Source: Chryseobacterium vrystaatense (GTDB lineage Bacteria; Bacteroidota; Bacteroidia; Flavobacteriales; Weeksellaceae). From it: DNA of 64,000 nucleotides. Made by a program: the position numbers and the translations under genes. Of the stretch, positions 35,601 to 44,398 are shown one piece after another. Below the pieces are notes generated by a model, which saw only the letters and a list, made by a program, of their open reading frames with translations, was not told the origin of the DNA and ran no database searches. The DNA is taken from NCBI RefSeq assembly GCF_000737765.1, contig NZ_JPRI01000010.1, positions 328,535 through 392,534 of the forward strand, written 5' to 3'. Within the stretch, counting starts at the first letter, position 1, and each line of letters opens with the position of its first letter.

Positions 35601-36504
35601 CTTTGTGAATCAGGATAGATTTCACACCAGCATCAAGAATAAGATCTAAATGTTCTTTTTCAAGAATCGTTTCTCTGTCCAGGATGATTTCGTTTCTTTC
35701 GATAGAAACTACCTCCCCTGTATCTTCGTCTACGAAATCCTCGAACCAAGTGTTCAATACTCTCGCAGCCAATGTTCTTCCTTCCACTTTTTTAAGGGCA
35801 GCTTTAGAAACTTTCACTTCTTCAGCAAGGTCAAAGATCTGAAGGATATCCTTATCAGATTCATAACCGATAGCTCTTAACAGAGTAGTTAATGGTAATT
35901 TTTTCTTACGGTCGATATACGCGTACATTACGCTGTTGATATCTGTTGTAAATTCCATCCAAGATCCTTTGAAAGGGATAATTCTTGAATAGTACAGTTT
36001 AGTTCCGTTTGCGTGGTAAGTCTGTCCGAAGAATACACCAGGTGAACGGTGAAGCTGCGTAACAATAACTCTCTCTGCACCATTGATGATGAAAGATCCA
36101 CTAGGCGTCATATAAGGAACCGGGCCTAAATACACATCCTGAACTACAGTTTGGAAATCCTCATGCTCAGGGTCTGTACAATACAATTTAAGTCTTGCTT
36201 TAAGAGGAACTGAATACGTCAATCCTCTTTCCACACACTCGTTAATTGAATAACGTGGAGAATCTACCAGATAATCAAGGAATTCCAATACAAACTGATT
36301 TCTGGAATCGGTAATTGGGAAGTTTTCCTGGAAGGTTCTGTATAAACCTTCGTCTGTTCTGTCTTCTGGAAGGGTATCAAGCTGGAAAAAATCTCTGAAA
36401 GACTCTAACTGGATGTCCAGGAAGTCAGGAGTGATAATTTTTCCTTTAGCTGATGAGAAGTTAATTCTCTGATTCCCCCTTGTTGTTGCTGTTGTTTTAC
36501 TCAT
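32683..36504 (-). CDS. rpoB: DNA-directed RNA polymerase subunit beta
   Basis: A 1273-residue beta subunit, full length. Conserved rifampicin-pocket region '[33 protein letters not shown]' is intact with wild-type-looking Gln, Asp, His and Ser residues, so no obvious rifampicin-resistance change is visible. '[12 protein letters not shown]' and '[30 protein letters not shown]' are also present. It has its own promoter (-7 box 36834-36841) with a leader of about 320 nt. It is separated from rplL by three unrelated genes, unlike the usual gene order. Confidence 0.99.
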   Translation of the reverse strand: [1273 protein letters not shown]

Positions 36505-36709
36505 AAAACTTTTAAGAAAGGGTTAAAAAATATTTTGATTCATTAAAAAATATCAAGAAAAAATAAAAGCTGACGGAGAAAAGATAAAAGACTTCAAATG
36601 TTTGGCGCTATTAGAAATAGTCTTTACTCTTTTTTCTTTATTCTTATCATCTTATTCCTAACTGCAACGCTGGTATATCTTTTCACAGCGTAATGCAAAA
36701 TATTTTTAC

Positions 36710-36717
36710 TACTTTTG
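36710..36717 (+). promoter_or_regulatory. Plus-strand -7 box antisense to the rpoB leader
   Basis: TACTTTTG matches TAnnTTTG and ends 7 nt before the ATG of the 47-aa ORF at 36725. Confidence 0.3.
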
Positions 36718-36724
36718 AGGCAGA

Positions 36725-36868
36725 ATGAGCCGCAGTATCTATACACAAGAAACCTCTTTCATTATTTTCCATGAAAGAGCTGATTTCCAATATTTTATAG
36801 ATTTTCGTACAATTATTCGCGCCAAAAGAGGGACAAAGGTACAAAAATTTATCTATATAGACAAATAA
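36725..36868 (+). CDS. Possible small protein, 47 aa, antisense to rpoB promoter/leader
   Basis: The short ORF begins MSRSIYTQETSFIIFHERAD and ends in a basic segment (RAKRGTKVQKFIYIDK). It is preceded by a perfect -7 box at near-leaderless distance. There is no signal peptide and no family. It may be chance, or only the visible part of an antisense transcript to rpoB. Confidence 0.2.
   Translation: MSRSIYTQETSFIIFHERADFQYFIDFRTIIRAKRGTKVQKFIYIDK
36834..36841 (-). promoter_or_regulatory. rpoB promoter -7 box
   Basis: TACCTTTG on the minus strand with TTG at 36862-36864 (20-bp spacing), a full Bacteroidota promoter. It gives rpoBC a promoter separate from rplKAJL. Confidence 0.6.
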
Positions 36869-36897
36869 AACCCCTCATTTTGAGAACGTTAAAATTA

Positions 36898-36933
36898 TTT
36901 AAATAAAAATGGCTGTCTTTACGGACAGCCATT
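36898..36933 (-). terminator. Terminator of the T9SS thrombospondin-repeat gene
   Basis: A stem of ATGGCTGTC / GACAGCCAT with a 6-nt loop. On the minus strand it is followed by TTTTTATTT. Confidence 0.8.
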
Positions 36934-36955
36934 CAATTGTAGAGAATATGGGAAA

Positions 36956-39568
36956 TTACTTTACAATGATCTTATAAGATTTCACTGTTGATTTCGTTTC
37001 TATTTTCACAATATAAATACCTGCCGGTAATGAAGCCGTGCTGATTTCAGCATTACCAGAGAACTTATCTGATTTTACCAGCTGCCCCTGAGCAGAGAAT
37101 AAAGTATAAATGCCACCCTCTTCAGATCTGACATTCAGGTTTTCGCCTGATTTTACAGGATTAGGATATATTTTAATATCACCAGCCTTTTCAGCAATAT
37201 CAGAATCTTTGATTCCTTTTGCAGCAGATGTCATCTGTCCATTCTTTAATAGAGAAGCATAAGGTGAAAGTGGAGAATCCGGTGATCCTCTCTTCACAAG
37301 GTCTGTATCTACAACTGCCTGAATACCATCTGTATCGGAGTCGCTGATCGTAGAGATAAATCCATACCCCAATGCATCCAGATTACCCTTACCGATTTCA
37401 TACAGATCGAAATTTATTCCATTTGAAGTTAAATCAAGGAAATCAGGTTTACCATCTCCGTCGGTATCTTTGATTGCATATTTCATCACCCCAGAATCCG
37501 GAGATGTTTCCAAAACATCGGCAATACCATTGCTTCCAACTGGAATGTTTTTGTCAATAACTCCGTTGTGATCCGTATCTATCTGGTTGATCACTGCATT
37601 TGGAATACCGGACTCAAACAGATCCAAGACACCATCATTATCAGAATCCAGGTCCAGGTAATTGGCAACACCATCACCTAAAACAGCAACGACAGCAGGA
37701 TCACCATCCACGTCATCATCTTCATAAATTCCATTGTTATTGGTATCTTCCTCTGAAGTATCCGAAATACCATCACCATCTGAGTCACCATCGCACGCAT
37801 CAGCAATTCCATCTCCATCAGAATCTCTCGTAGGAGATTTGTCATTTACAGCAATACATCCTTCTGCACAGTCAGGAATTCCGTTACCGTTTGCATCAAT
37901 ACTGTCATTACCGTTAGGACACTGATCAAAACAATTCGGGACTCCATCATTATCATCATCTCTGCTTGCGAATGCATTGTAGATATTATAGGTCTGAGGA
38001 ATACGCACTCCGGTTCCGCTGTAGAAAGTAACTTTTATACGGTTGAAAGGTTTTGTGGATTTCCCGCCTACATAAAATTTATTGGAATCTGTAGTGAAAA
38101 AATTCCCACTGATTAAACTCCCTGTACTTACAAAAGTATCCGTTTGTGTATTATTATTGTAAAGTGTTACCGTAATATTTTCAAGAACACTCACCCCGAT
38201 CAGATTAGCTGATTTTTCTAATGTAAAACCGGCATAGGTATTGGCTGGAAGCATAGTATTCGTACCTACTGTCGCGTACGCTGAGAAAATACTCAGAAAT
38301 GATGCTGCAGGAATAGTCGCAGTCGCATAATTAGAGGTATTGGTATCAACAATATTGGATGGATTTGTCATTTTCGCTAAAATCAAACCAAACAGTCCGG
38401 GACCGGAAGTCCAGTTAATTCCCGTAGTCAAATTACCGGCAATCGCAGAACCGCTTGTCTGAATCTTATCGTTACAGTCGCATGATGCAGGTTCTTCAAA
38501 TGCATAATATACTTTTAACGATCCTAAATTAACCCCTAATGTCTGGGTAATTTTTAAACGCACTTCATTAAACGGTTTTGTAGACGTAAGCACCACTTTC
38601 TGTTTTCCTGATCCAAAACCTAAAACTTTGATATTGATCAATCCACCGCCATCTGACAGTCTTTTTGAATCCTGCAGTTGACCGTACAGGTAAGTTTCTA
38701 CTGTTATATTTTTTAGAAATTCTGCACTTAACAGCTTTCCTTCGTCATCAGGAGAGATTACAAATCCTGTTTTGTTCCCGGCAGGATACACCTGATTTTT
38801 ATCTAATACACCCACTGAATAAGACCCCAGAAGCCCTGCAGGTAAAACGATCGATCCATAAGAGTTTTTATCTCCATCTCCTATTCTTTCTCTGTTCTGT
38901 ACATAAGAAAGCGGAGCAAGGAAACTGCTGCTTCCAGATATATTACCATCTACACCGCTTCCAGCAATGATATCATCACAAATACCATTGTTATCAACCG
39001 GCATTTTAGCAGGATCAAATGCAAAAGCATAATATACATTCATCGCACTAAAGACAGAAACCACATTGGTTTGATATAACCTTACCTCATTAAACTCTCT
39101 GGTTGTTTTAAAATGAAGAAAAATCCGGTTCTTGCTTCCTCCAAACGCAGGCACTGATAAAAGTGTCCCGCTGGTCGTAGATTCCTGAAGTACCCCATTC
39201 TTATACGTACTGATTCTTAATGAGCTTAAGAGATCTACCGTGATAAAACTAGTCCCCAGATCCACATTAAATCCTGTAATATACCCTGCAGGATACATTG
39301 TATTGGTATTCTTTACGGATATTCCATTACCACTCACCAAAGAAGCAAAATTCCCCAAACTTACACTGTTATCAAGATTTGCATCTATTACAGGATTCAT
39401 GTTTCCGTTGTAACAGGCTAAACATATACCTGAATTGTTGACAGGCTTAGCTTCTACCCCCATACCACGTATAGGCGTATACCCCTGTGCCATCACGACC
39501 GCCGAAAAAAGGATCAATACTAATTCCGTCAGTTTCCGAAATAATTTTTTAGTCATTTTTTGTTTCAT
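36956..39568 (-). CDS. Large secreted protein with three tandem domains, thrombospondin type 3 repeats and T9SS sorting domain
   Basis: An 870-residue surface/secreted protein. After the signal peptide (…LVLILFSAVVMAQ) come three diverged copies of a ~170-residue beta-rich domain (about 45-190, 195-365 and 370-545). Each ends in 'FN(E/R)(V/I)(R/K)L ... YYAF'. Residues ~548-760 are calcium-binding TSP3-type DxDxDG repeats (e.g. DSDGDGIADACDGDSDGDG). The last ~75 residues are a type A T9SS domain (IYPNPVKSGENLNV ... GIYIVKIETK). It is a probable adhesin. It sits between rplL and rpoB. Confidence 0.85.
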   Translation of the reverse strand: MKQKMTKKLFRKLTELVLILFSAVVMAQGYTPIRGMGVEAKPVNNSGICLACYNGNMNPVIDANLDNSVSLGNFASLVSGNGISVKNTNTMYPAGYITGFNVDLGTSFITVDLLSSLRISTYKNGVLQESTTSGTLLSVPAFGGSKNRIFLHFKTTREFNEVRLYQTNVVSVFSAMNVYYAFAFDPAKMPVDNNGICDDIIAGSGVDGNISGSSSFLAPLSYVQNRERIGDGDKNSYGSIVLPAGLLGSYSVGVLDKNQVYPAGNKTGFVISPDDEGKLLSAEFLKNITVETYLYGQLQDSKRLSDGGGLINIKVLGFGSGKQKVVLTSTKPFNEVRLKITQTLGVNLGSLKVYYAFEEPASCDCNDKIQTSGSAIAGNLTTGINWTSGPGLFGLILAKMTNPSNIVDTNTSNYATATIPAASFLSIFSAYATVGTNTMLPANTYAGFTLEKSANLIGVSVLENITVTLYNNNTQTDTFVSTGSLISGNFFTTDSNKFYVGGKSTKPFNRIKVTFYSGTGVRIPQTYNIYNAFASRDDDNDGVPNCFDQCPNGNDSIDANGNGIPDCAEGCIAVNDKSPTRDSDGDGIADACDGDSDGDGISDTSEEDTNNNGIYEDDDVDGDPAVVAVLGDGVANYLDLDSDNDGVLDLFESGIPNAVINQIDTDHNGVIDKNIPVGSNGIADVLETSPDSGVMKYAIKDTDGDGKPDFLDLTSNGINFDLYEIGKGNLDALGYGFISTISDSDTDGIQAVVDTDLVKRGSPDSPLSPYASLLKNGQMTSAAKGIKDSDIAEKAGDIKIYPNPVKSGENLNVRSEEGGIYTLFSAQGQLVKSDKFSGNAEISTASLPAGIYIVKIETKSTVKSYKIIVK

Positions 39569-39591
39569 TTTTCTGTTATATAAAGTGTTGT

Positions 39592-41091
39592 TTAATTATT
39601 TAATTGAGCCCAGCTCCAGGTACCGGACGCTGTTTTTCTGCATCCCTGGAAATTACCTGAGGTAGCCGTTACAACATATCTGATAGATCCCTCATTGGTT
39701 CCATTGCACACCATTGCCGTATCTACAGTTCCGATAACCTGTACTGCTTTTGACACTTTAAGATCAGCCTCCTGAGCAGCTGTTAATAATGTGTTGATCC
39801 CTACAAATGCTGTCAATGGAGTTCCTGTGCTGGTATCCTGCGCGTTAAAAATGTGATATTTATTAGAGTAAATATTAGATCCGGGACTGGATCCTGTCGG
39901 ACCTACAAAACTGTTAACCGGATAAGATCCTGAGTTAAAACCATGTCCGATAATATTAAAATTTCCGCCGGAATTATTTTTGGTTCCTATAGTAACGCCC
40001 CCCTGTGTTGTATTATTAATTCCTAAAACATACCCTCCAAGAGTTGTGTTCCCATACCCAATCACTGTTCCGTTCTGATTAATTGTATTTCCTTTTCCAA
40101 TAGCCACTGCAGTCGTTGCATGGGAAGGCTGACCACTTGAATTCAGCGTATTATTATAACCTAAAACAATTCCATTATTATAAGTTGCAGATTTAGTCAG
40201 TGTATTTTTGCTTCCCCAGGATAAATAAGAATCTCCATCCGTTCCTCCACCGGTTAAAGAACCGTCGGTACTGTTGATCACTGCACGAATAGTTCCGTTC
40301 GCCACTAAAACCAAATCATTGGCATTTTGAGTTCCCAAATATTTAAGATTGGTCACTGTACTTGCTGCACTTCCCACTGAAGCACTCACATTGGCAGCAG
40401 TAATGTCTGAGTTTCCACTAACCCTCCAGTCTCCTGACTGAGGTATAGGGGTGGAAGGAACCCAACTGGTCCCATTGAATGTTAAAACCTGGCCATTGGT
40501 CGCGGAGCCAGTATTTCCCAGAGGTGAACCATTGATTTTAGCTACGGTTGTAGTTGCTAAGGCACCCACCACATCTCCATTTACCAAAAGAGAACCTGTC
40601 GAAAAATATCCCGGAGCAGCAGCAGAACTACCGTTATTTCCAAAAATGGTATTCGCTGGCGCATTAGATAAATTGAATGACAAAGCCGGAGCTGTGGAAG
40701 GATTCAAAACGGATGTTGTAAATAATGGATTAAGAGCCCCAGCTGAAAAGTTGGTCACTGTTCCTCCATTGACCCCAGTAGAATTTCTCAACCATACCAT
40801 ACCGTCAAAATAATAGTAACCGGAAGCGTTTACATGTACTGTTTGGCCAGCAGGACTGCTATCCGCTGCGGTCACATATACCAATGCTCCGCTTTGGGCA
40901 GACGTGTAAGTTTTGGCTCTTAACTGATCTCCTGTAAGTCTGGGTGCAATAATTCCATCTAACTTTTTTGTGTTGGAAGGAAATCCTACAACATCAAGAG
41001 TTGCCTGCCCCTGATTTGTATTAATTCCTACCTGTGCGCTTATTCCAAGATACGTGAACAAAGCGGCGATCGTAAATAATCTGTTTTTCAT
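39592..41091 (-). CDS. Secreted fibre-like protein with VGINT motif and YadA-like glycine repeats
   Basis: A 499-residue protein. After the signal peptide (MKNRLFTIAALFTYLGISAQ) comes VGINTNQGQATLDVVG, the motif found at the start of many Bacteroidota fibre-like proteins. Residues ~290-390 form short Gly/Asn repeats (VLGYNNTL, AIGKGNTI, VIGYGNTT, VLGINNTT, TIGTKNNS) resembling the beta-roll head of YadA-type adhesins. The C-terminus has 'DLKVSKAVQVIGT ... CNGTNEGSIRYVV' and two Cys. There is no T9SS tail. I chose the ATG at 41091 from the signal peptide. Confidence 0.7.
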   Translation of the reverse strand: MKNRLFTIAALFTYLGISAQVGINTNQGQATLDVVGFPSNTKKLDGIIAPRLTGDQLRAKTYTSAQSGALVYVTAADSSPAGQTVHVNASGYYYFDGMVWLRNSTGVNGGTVTNFSAGALNPLFTTSVLNPSTAPALSFNLSNAPANTIFGNNGSSAAAPGYFSTGSLLVNGDVVGALATTTVAKINGSPLGNTGSATNGQVLTFNGTSWVPSTPIPQSGDWRVSGNSDITAANVSASVGSAASTVTNLKYLGTQNANDLVLVANGTIRAVINSTDGSLTGGGTDGDSYLSWGSKNTLTKSATYNNGIVLGYNNTLNSSGQPSHATTAVAIGKGNTINQNGTVIGYGNTTLGGYVLGINNTTQGGVTIGTKNNSGGNFNIIGHGFNSGSYPVNSFVGPTGSSPGSNIYSNKYHIFNAQDTSTGTPLTAFVGINTLLTAAQEADLKVSKAVQVIGTVDTAMVCNGTNEGSIRYVVTATSGNFQGCRKTASGTWSWAQLNN

Positions 41092-41227
41092 TTGTACTGA
41101 TATTTGTCTTTTTTTGTGTGTTTTTGTTTTTTTTAAAGAAAGCATGAAAACCCTTTTTCACTCTGTAAGGAGAAGAAAGAAATATTTTTTTGATAAAGTA
41201 ATTGGGTAGAATCTGCCTGCCGGATGC

Positions 41228-41758
41228 TTAAGATAATTTATCCGGAAATTCTACAATCGTATCAAAACCTCCCAGACTTTTAGAGTCTTCTATAGAATAC
41301 TTTTCAGACTGGCTTTGTGGTATGGCCTCTATAACCATGTATAGAGGATTCAAATAGTAAAAACTAATACGCTGCTTACAGGATTTTATAAAAGAAAGTG
41401 TTTTATGCGTTGAACTGTAAAACATTACTGAACGAATAGAGCTTGAATAAAGCAATACATTATGGTCTAAGTTTTTAGAATTACAAATTTTCATGTTCCG
41501 TTCCCTACTTGGTCGTGTATTTTTAAGATGAGTAATAACGGGCGAACTAAACTTCATATAAGAATTGGCATCCATCTCTTTTTTGTGGTTTTCTGTAGAG
41601 TCACTACTATATTCTGCCCTATCAGTATAAGACGATGGAACGGCTGGTTTCTGAACAGCCACAGATGTACGGTCGAAATTTTTAATCTGCATTGTAAGCA
41701 GTATACTCATGCAATACGCTAATGTAAAGCCACTAAAAATAATGGTACTCTTTTTCAA
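41228..41758 (-). CDS. Hypothetical protein with N-terminal membrane segment
   Basis: A 176-residue protein with an N-terminal hydrophobic segment (residues ~5-24, signal anchor or signal peptide), then a Ser/Lys-rich linker and a mixed region with four Cys. No family recognised. It has its own full promoter (TTG-N18-TATATTTG, -7 box 41782-41789). It is probably the first gene of a unit with the two downstream envelope genes. Confidence 0.55.
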   Translation of the reverse strand: MKKSTIIFSGFTLAYCMSILLTMQIKNFDRTSVAVQKPAVPSSYTDRAEYSSDSTENHKKEMDANSYMKFSSPVITHLKNTRPSRERNMKICNSKNLDHNVLLYSSSIRSVMFYSSTHKTLSFIKSCKQRISFYYLNPLYMVIEAIPQSQSEKYSIEDSKSLGGFDTIVEFPDKLS

Positions 41759-41781
41759 GTTATGTGTGTTTTTTTTCGATA

Positions 41782-41789
41782 CAAATATA
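41782..41789 (-). promoter_or_regulatory. -7 box of the rplL-rpoB insert
   Basis: TATATTTG with TTG at 41808-41810 on the minus strand (18-bp spacing), 24 bp before the ATG at 41758. Confidence 0.55.
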
Positions 41790-41977
41790 GTTAATTTACA
41801 ACAAAAACAATATTTTAATTATAATTTTAAGTTAAAATATGCAATTCTATGAATAATATGTATTTAATTATGTTAATTAATATCAAATAAATAATTATAA
41901 TTGAATATGAAATAGTTTGTGTCAAACATATTTCAATACACTTAGGGAATTTTGTCCGTTTGGAAATATCATGGCAC

Positions 41978-42010
41978 AAAAAAGCCCGGACATTACTGTC
42001 CGGGCTTCTT
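41978..42010 (-). terminator. Terminator of the rplKAJL operon
   Basis: An 11-bp stem AAGCCCGGACA / TGTCCGGGCTT with a TTAC loop. On the minus strand it continues into a T run. Confidence 0.85.
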
Positions 42011-42028
42011 ATTTTATCGTAAAATGAA

Positions 42029-42394
42029 TTATTTCAATTCTACTTCAGCACCAGCTTCTTCTAATTGCTTCTTAAGAGCTTCAGCTTCGTCTTTAGAGAT
42101 TCCTTGCTTAATTGCAGCAGGAGCTCCGTCTACGATATCTTTAGCTTCTTTAAGACCAGCACCAGTTAAATCTTTTACCAATTTAACGATAGCCAATTTA
42201 GATGCACCTGCAGACTTAAGAATTACGTCGAATTCAGTCTTTTCTTCAGCAGCTTCTCCACCACCTGCAGCAACAACTACAGCAGCAGCAGCTGGCTCAA
42301 TTCCGTACTCATCCTTAAGGATAGTAGCTAATTCGTTTACGTCTTTTACAGTTAGGTTTACTAGCGTTTCAGCTAAATTTTTTAAATCTGACAT
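42029..42394 (-). CDS. rplL: 50S ribosomal protein L7/L12
   Basis: A 121-residue stalk protein. It has an N-terminal dimer helix, an Ala/Gly-rich hinge (AAAAVVVAAGGGEAAEEKT) and the conserved C-terminal domain 'EFDVILKSAGASKLAIVKLVKDLTGAGLKEAKDIVD' that recruits translation factors. It is the last gene of rplKAJL and is closed by a terminator. Confidence 0.98.
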   Translation of the reverse strand: MSDLKNLAETLVNLTVKDVNELATILKDEYGIEPAAAAVVVAAGGGEAAEEKTEFDVILKSAGASKLAIVKLVKDLTGAGLKEAKDIVDGAPAAIKQGISKDEAEALKKQLEEAGAEVELK

Positions 42395-42440
42395 TGTTGT
42401 AATGTTTTTGTTGATTATTTATTTAATTTTTTGAGAGTAA

Positions 42441-43034
42441 TTATTCAGCACTTGGAGTTTCTTCCGTGCTTTCTGCAGCAGGAGCTTCTGGAGCCGCCTC
42501 AGCAGGAGTTTCTTCTACCGCAGGAGCAGCTTCTTCAGCTTTAGCTTCTACAGTTTCAGATTTGTTTTGAAGAGCAGAAACAACTCTTTGAATTGGAGAT
42601 TGAAGTAATCCGATGATTTCTCCGATCATTTCTTCTCTAGACTTGATGTTAGCAAGTGCAGATAAGTTTTCGTCTCCAACGTAGAAAGTTTCCTGAAGGT
42701 AAGCAGATTTTAAAGCCGGCTTATCTTCTTTCTTTCTGAACCCTTGAATTAATTTTGCAGGAGCGTTTGCCGTATCAGAAATCATCAATGCTGAATTTCC
42801 TTTGAACGTTTCAAACATTTCGGAGTAATCTACTCCTTCCATTTGCTCCATTGCTTTTTGTAAAAGTGTGTTTTTCACAACTTTCACTTTGATATTTTGT
42901 TTGAAAGCCTGTCTTCTGAAATCAGAAGATTTAGCAGCGTTCAAACCGTCTAAATCTGCTACATATACTACTTTCGCATCCTGAAGCAAATCTTTGATCT
43001 CTTGTATTGCTACAACTTTTTGGTCTTTTGTCAT
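42441..43034 (-). CDS. rplJ: 50S ribosomal protein L10
   Basis: L10 anchors L7/L12 dimers to the ribosome. The 197-residue protein has a normal N-terminal RNA-binding domain ('VVYVADLDGLNAAKSSDFRRQAF', 'KVVKNTLLQKAM'). It then carries an extra acidic Ala/Glu/Pro-rich tail of about 30 residues (KAEEAAPAVEETPAEAAPEA), longer than in E. coli (165 aa). Such tails are common in Flavobacteriia. It is 46 bp from rplL. Confidence 0.97.
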   Translation of the reverse strand: MTKDQKVVAIQEIKDLLQDAKVVYVADLDGLNAAKSSDFRRQAFKQNIKVKVVKNTLLQKAMEQMEGVDYSEMFETFKGNSALMISDTANAPAKLIQGFRKKEDKPALKSAYLQETFYVGDENLSALANIKSREEMIGEIIGLLQSPIQRVVSALQNKSETVEAKAEEAAPAVEETPAEAAPEAPAAESTEETPSAE

Positions 43035-43051
43035 TGTCTTAAGGATTATTA

Positions 43052-43744
43052 TTAGTTAGCAGATTTAGTATCAATTGCAATACCTGGGCTCATTGTAGAA
43101 GATAAATAAATACTCTTCACATAAGTACCTTTTGCAGCAGTTGGTTTCATTTTGATCAATGTCGAGATTAGCTCCTGAGCATTTTCTTTGATCTTGGCAG
43201 CATCGAAAGATACTTTACCAATACCTGCATGGATAATACCATACTTGTCTACTTTGAAATCAATTTTACCTGCTTTCACTTCAGTTACTGCTTTACCAAT
43301 TTCCATAGTTACAGTACCTGATTTAGGGTTAGGCATAAGACCTCTTGGTCCTAATACTCTACCTAATGGTCCTAATTTACCCATAACAGCTGGCATAGTA
43401 ACGATAACGTCAACATCTGTCCAACCTTCTTTTATTTTTTGTAAATATTCGTCAAGACCTACATAATCAGCTCCAGCTTCTTTAGCTTCAGCTTCTTTAT
43501 CTGGAGTTACAAGAGCTAATACTTTAACATCTTTACCAGTACCATGAGGAAGAGATACTACACCTCTTACCATTTGGTTTGCTTTTCTTGGATCTACACC
43601 TAATCTTACAGCGATATCTACAGAAGCATCAAACTTTGTAGTGTTTACTTCCTTTACAAGAGCTGAACCCTCTTCAAGGTTATAGATTCTACCTTTTTCT
43701 ACTTTGCTTAAAGCTTCTTTTTGCTTTTTAGTTAATTTTGCCAT
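43052..43744 (-). CDS. rplA: 50S ribosomal protein L1
   Basis: A 230-residue L1 of standard length. The signature 'GKLGPLGRVLGPRGLMPNPKSGTVT' is present, and 'FKVDKYGIIHAGIGKVSFDAAKIKEN' is the conserved end of the RNA-binding domain. It binds 23S rRNA at the E-site stalk and, in many bacteria, represses its own operon. It is 11 bp after rplK. Confidence 0.98.
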   Translation of the reverse strand: MAKLTKKQKEALSKVEKGRIYNLEEGSALVKEVNTTKFDASVDIAVRLGVDPRKANQMVRGVVSLPHGTGKDVKVLALVTPDKEAEAKEAGADYVGLDEYLQKIKEGWTDVDVIVTMPAVMGKLGPLGRVLGPRGLMPNPKSGTVTMEIGKAVTEVKAGKIDFKVDKYGIIHAGIGKVSFDAAKIKENAQELISTLIKMKPTAAKGTYVKSIYLSSTMSPGIAIDTKSAN

Positions 43745-43755
43745 TTCAATAAGTT

Positions 43756-44199
43756 TTAAGCGTTAGTTGGTTTAGTTCCTGTTACTCTTAATCCCATAGA
43801 TCTAGCAGTACCAGCTACCATAGAAAGTGCAGAGTCTAAAGTAAAACAGTTAAGGTCTGTCATTTTATCTTCAGCGATTTTCTTTACCTGATCCCAAGAT
43901 ACAGCACCTACTTTATTTCTGTTTGGTTCACCGGAACCTCCTTTGATTTTAGCTGCATCCATCAACTGGATCGCTGCAGGTGGAGTTTTAATTACGAATT
44001 CAAAAGATTTGTCTTCGTATACTGTAATTACTACAGGTAAAACTTGCCCTGGCTTATCTTGGGTTCTTCCGTTAAATTGCTTACAAAACTCCATGATGTT
44101 CACACCTGCAGAACCCAATGCTGGACCTACTGGTGGAGAAGGGTTAGCTGCGCCACCTTTCACCTGAAGCTTTACCATTTTAAAGACTTTCTTAGCCAT
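43756..44199 (-). CDS. rplK: 50S ribosomal protein L11
   Basis: A 147-residue L11. It has an N-terminal Pro-rich domain (GGAANPSPPVGPALGSAGVNI), the target region of thiostrepton-type antibiotics and stringent-response control, and the C-terminal RNA-binding 'DLNCFTLDSALSMVAGTARSMGL'. It is the first gene of rplKAJL, with its own promoter at 44296-44303, and is separated from nusG by four envelope genes. Confidence 0.98.
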   Translation of the reverse strand: MAKKVFKMVKLQVKGGAANPSPPVGPALGSAGVNIMEFCKQFNGRTQDKPGQVLPVVITVYEDKSFEFVIKTPPAAIQLMDAAKIKGGSGEPNRNKVGAVSWDQVKKIAEDKMTDLNCFTLDSALSMVAGTARSMGLRVTGTKPTNA

Positions 44200-44295
44200 T
44201 TTTAATTTTTTTAGTTTGAATAATTAATGAGTTTGGAAGCATTTATTATTCAGCAGATTACCGACTCACATACAGTAAATCTACTTTTCGGACTG

Positions 44296-44303
44296 CAAAA
44301 TTA
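44296..44303 (-). promoter_or_regulatory. rplK promoter -7 box
   Basis: TAATTTTG on the minus strand with TTG at 44324-44326 (20-bp spacing). The predicted leader is about 90 nt. Confidence 0.6.
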
Positions 44304-44398
44304 TGAAATATTTTTGAATTAGCCAATGGAATGTGTTGATTTTTAGAAAGAATTAGTAATAAAACTTTTTTTTCCTACATTTACGAAAACTGAAATCT

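Larger units (their letters stand above)
36505..36955. other. rpoB leader and promoter region
   Basis: It contains, from right to left: the terminator of the T9SS gene (36898-36933), a minus-strand promoter for rpoB (TTG at 36862-36864, N20, TACCTTTG at 36834-36841), and about 320 nt of rpoB 5' leader. A short plus-strand ORF (36725-36868) overlaps the promoter. Confidence 0.55.

Noticed and set aside
37600..37925. His- and Ser-rich plus-strand ORFs opposite the thrombospondin-repeat gene
   Set aside because: They are antisense images of the Asp/Gly-rich DxDxDG repeats; composition is fully explained by the real gene.
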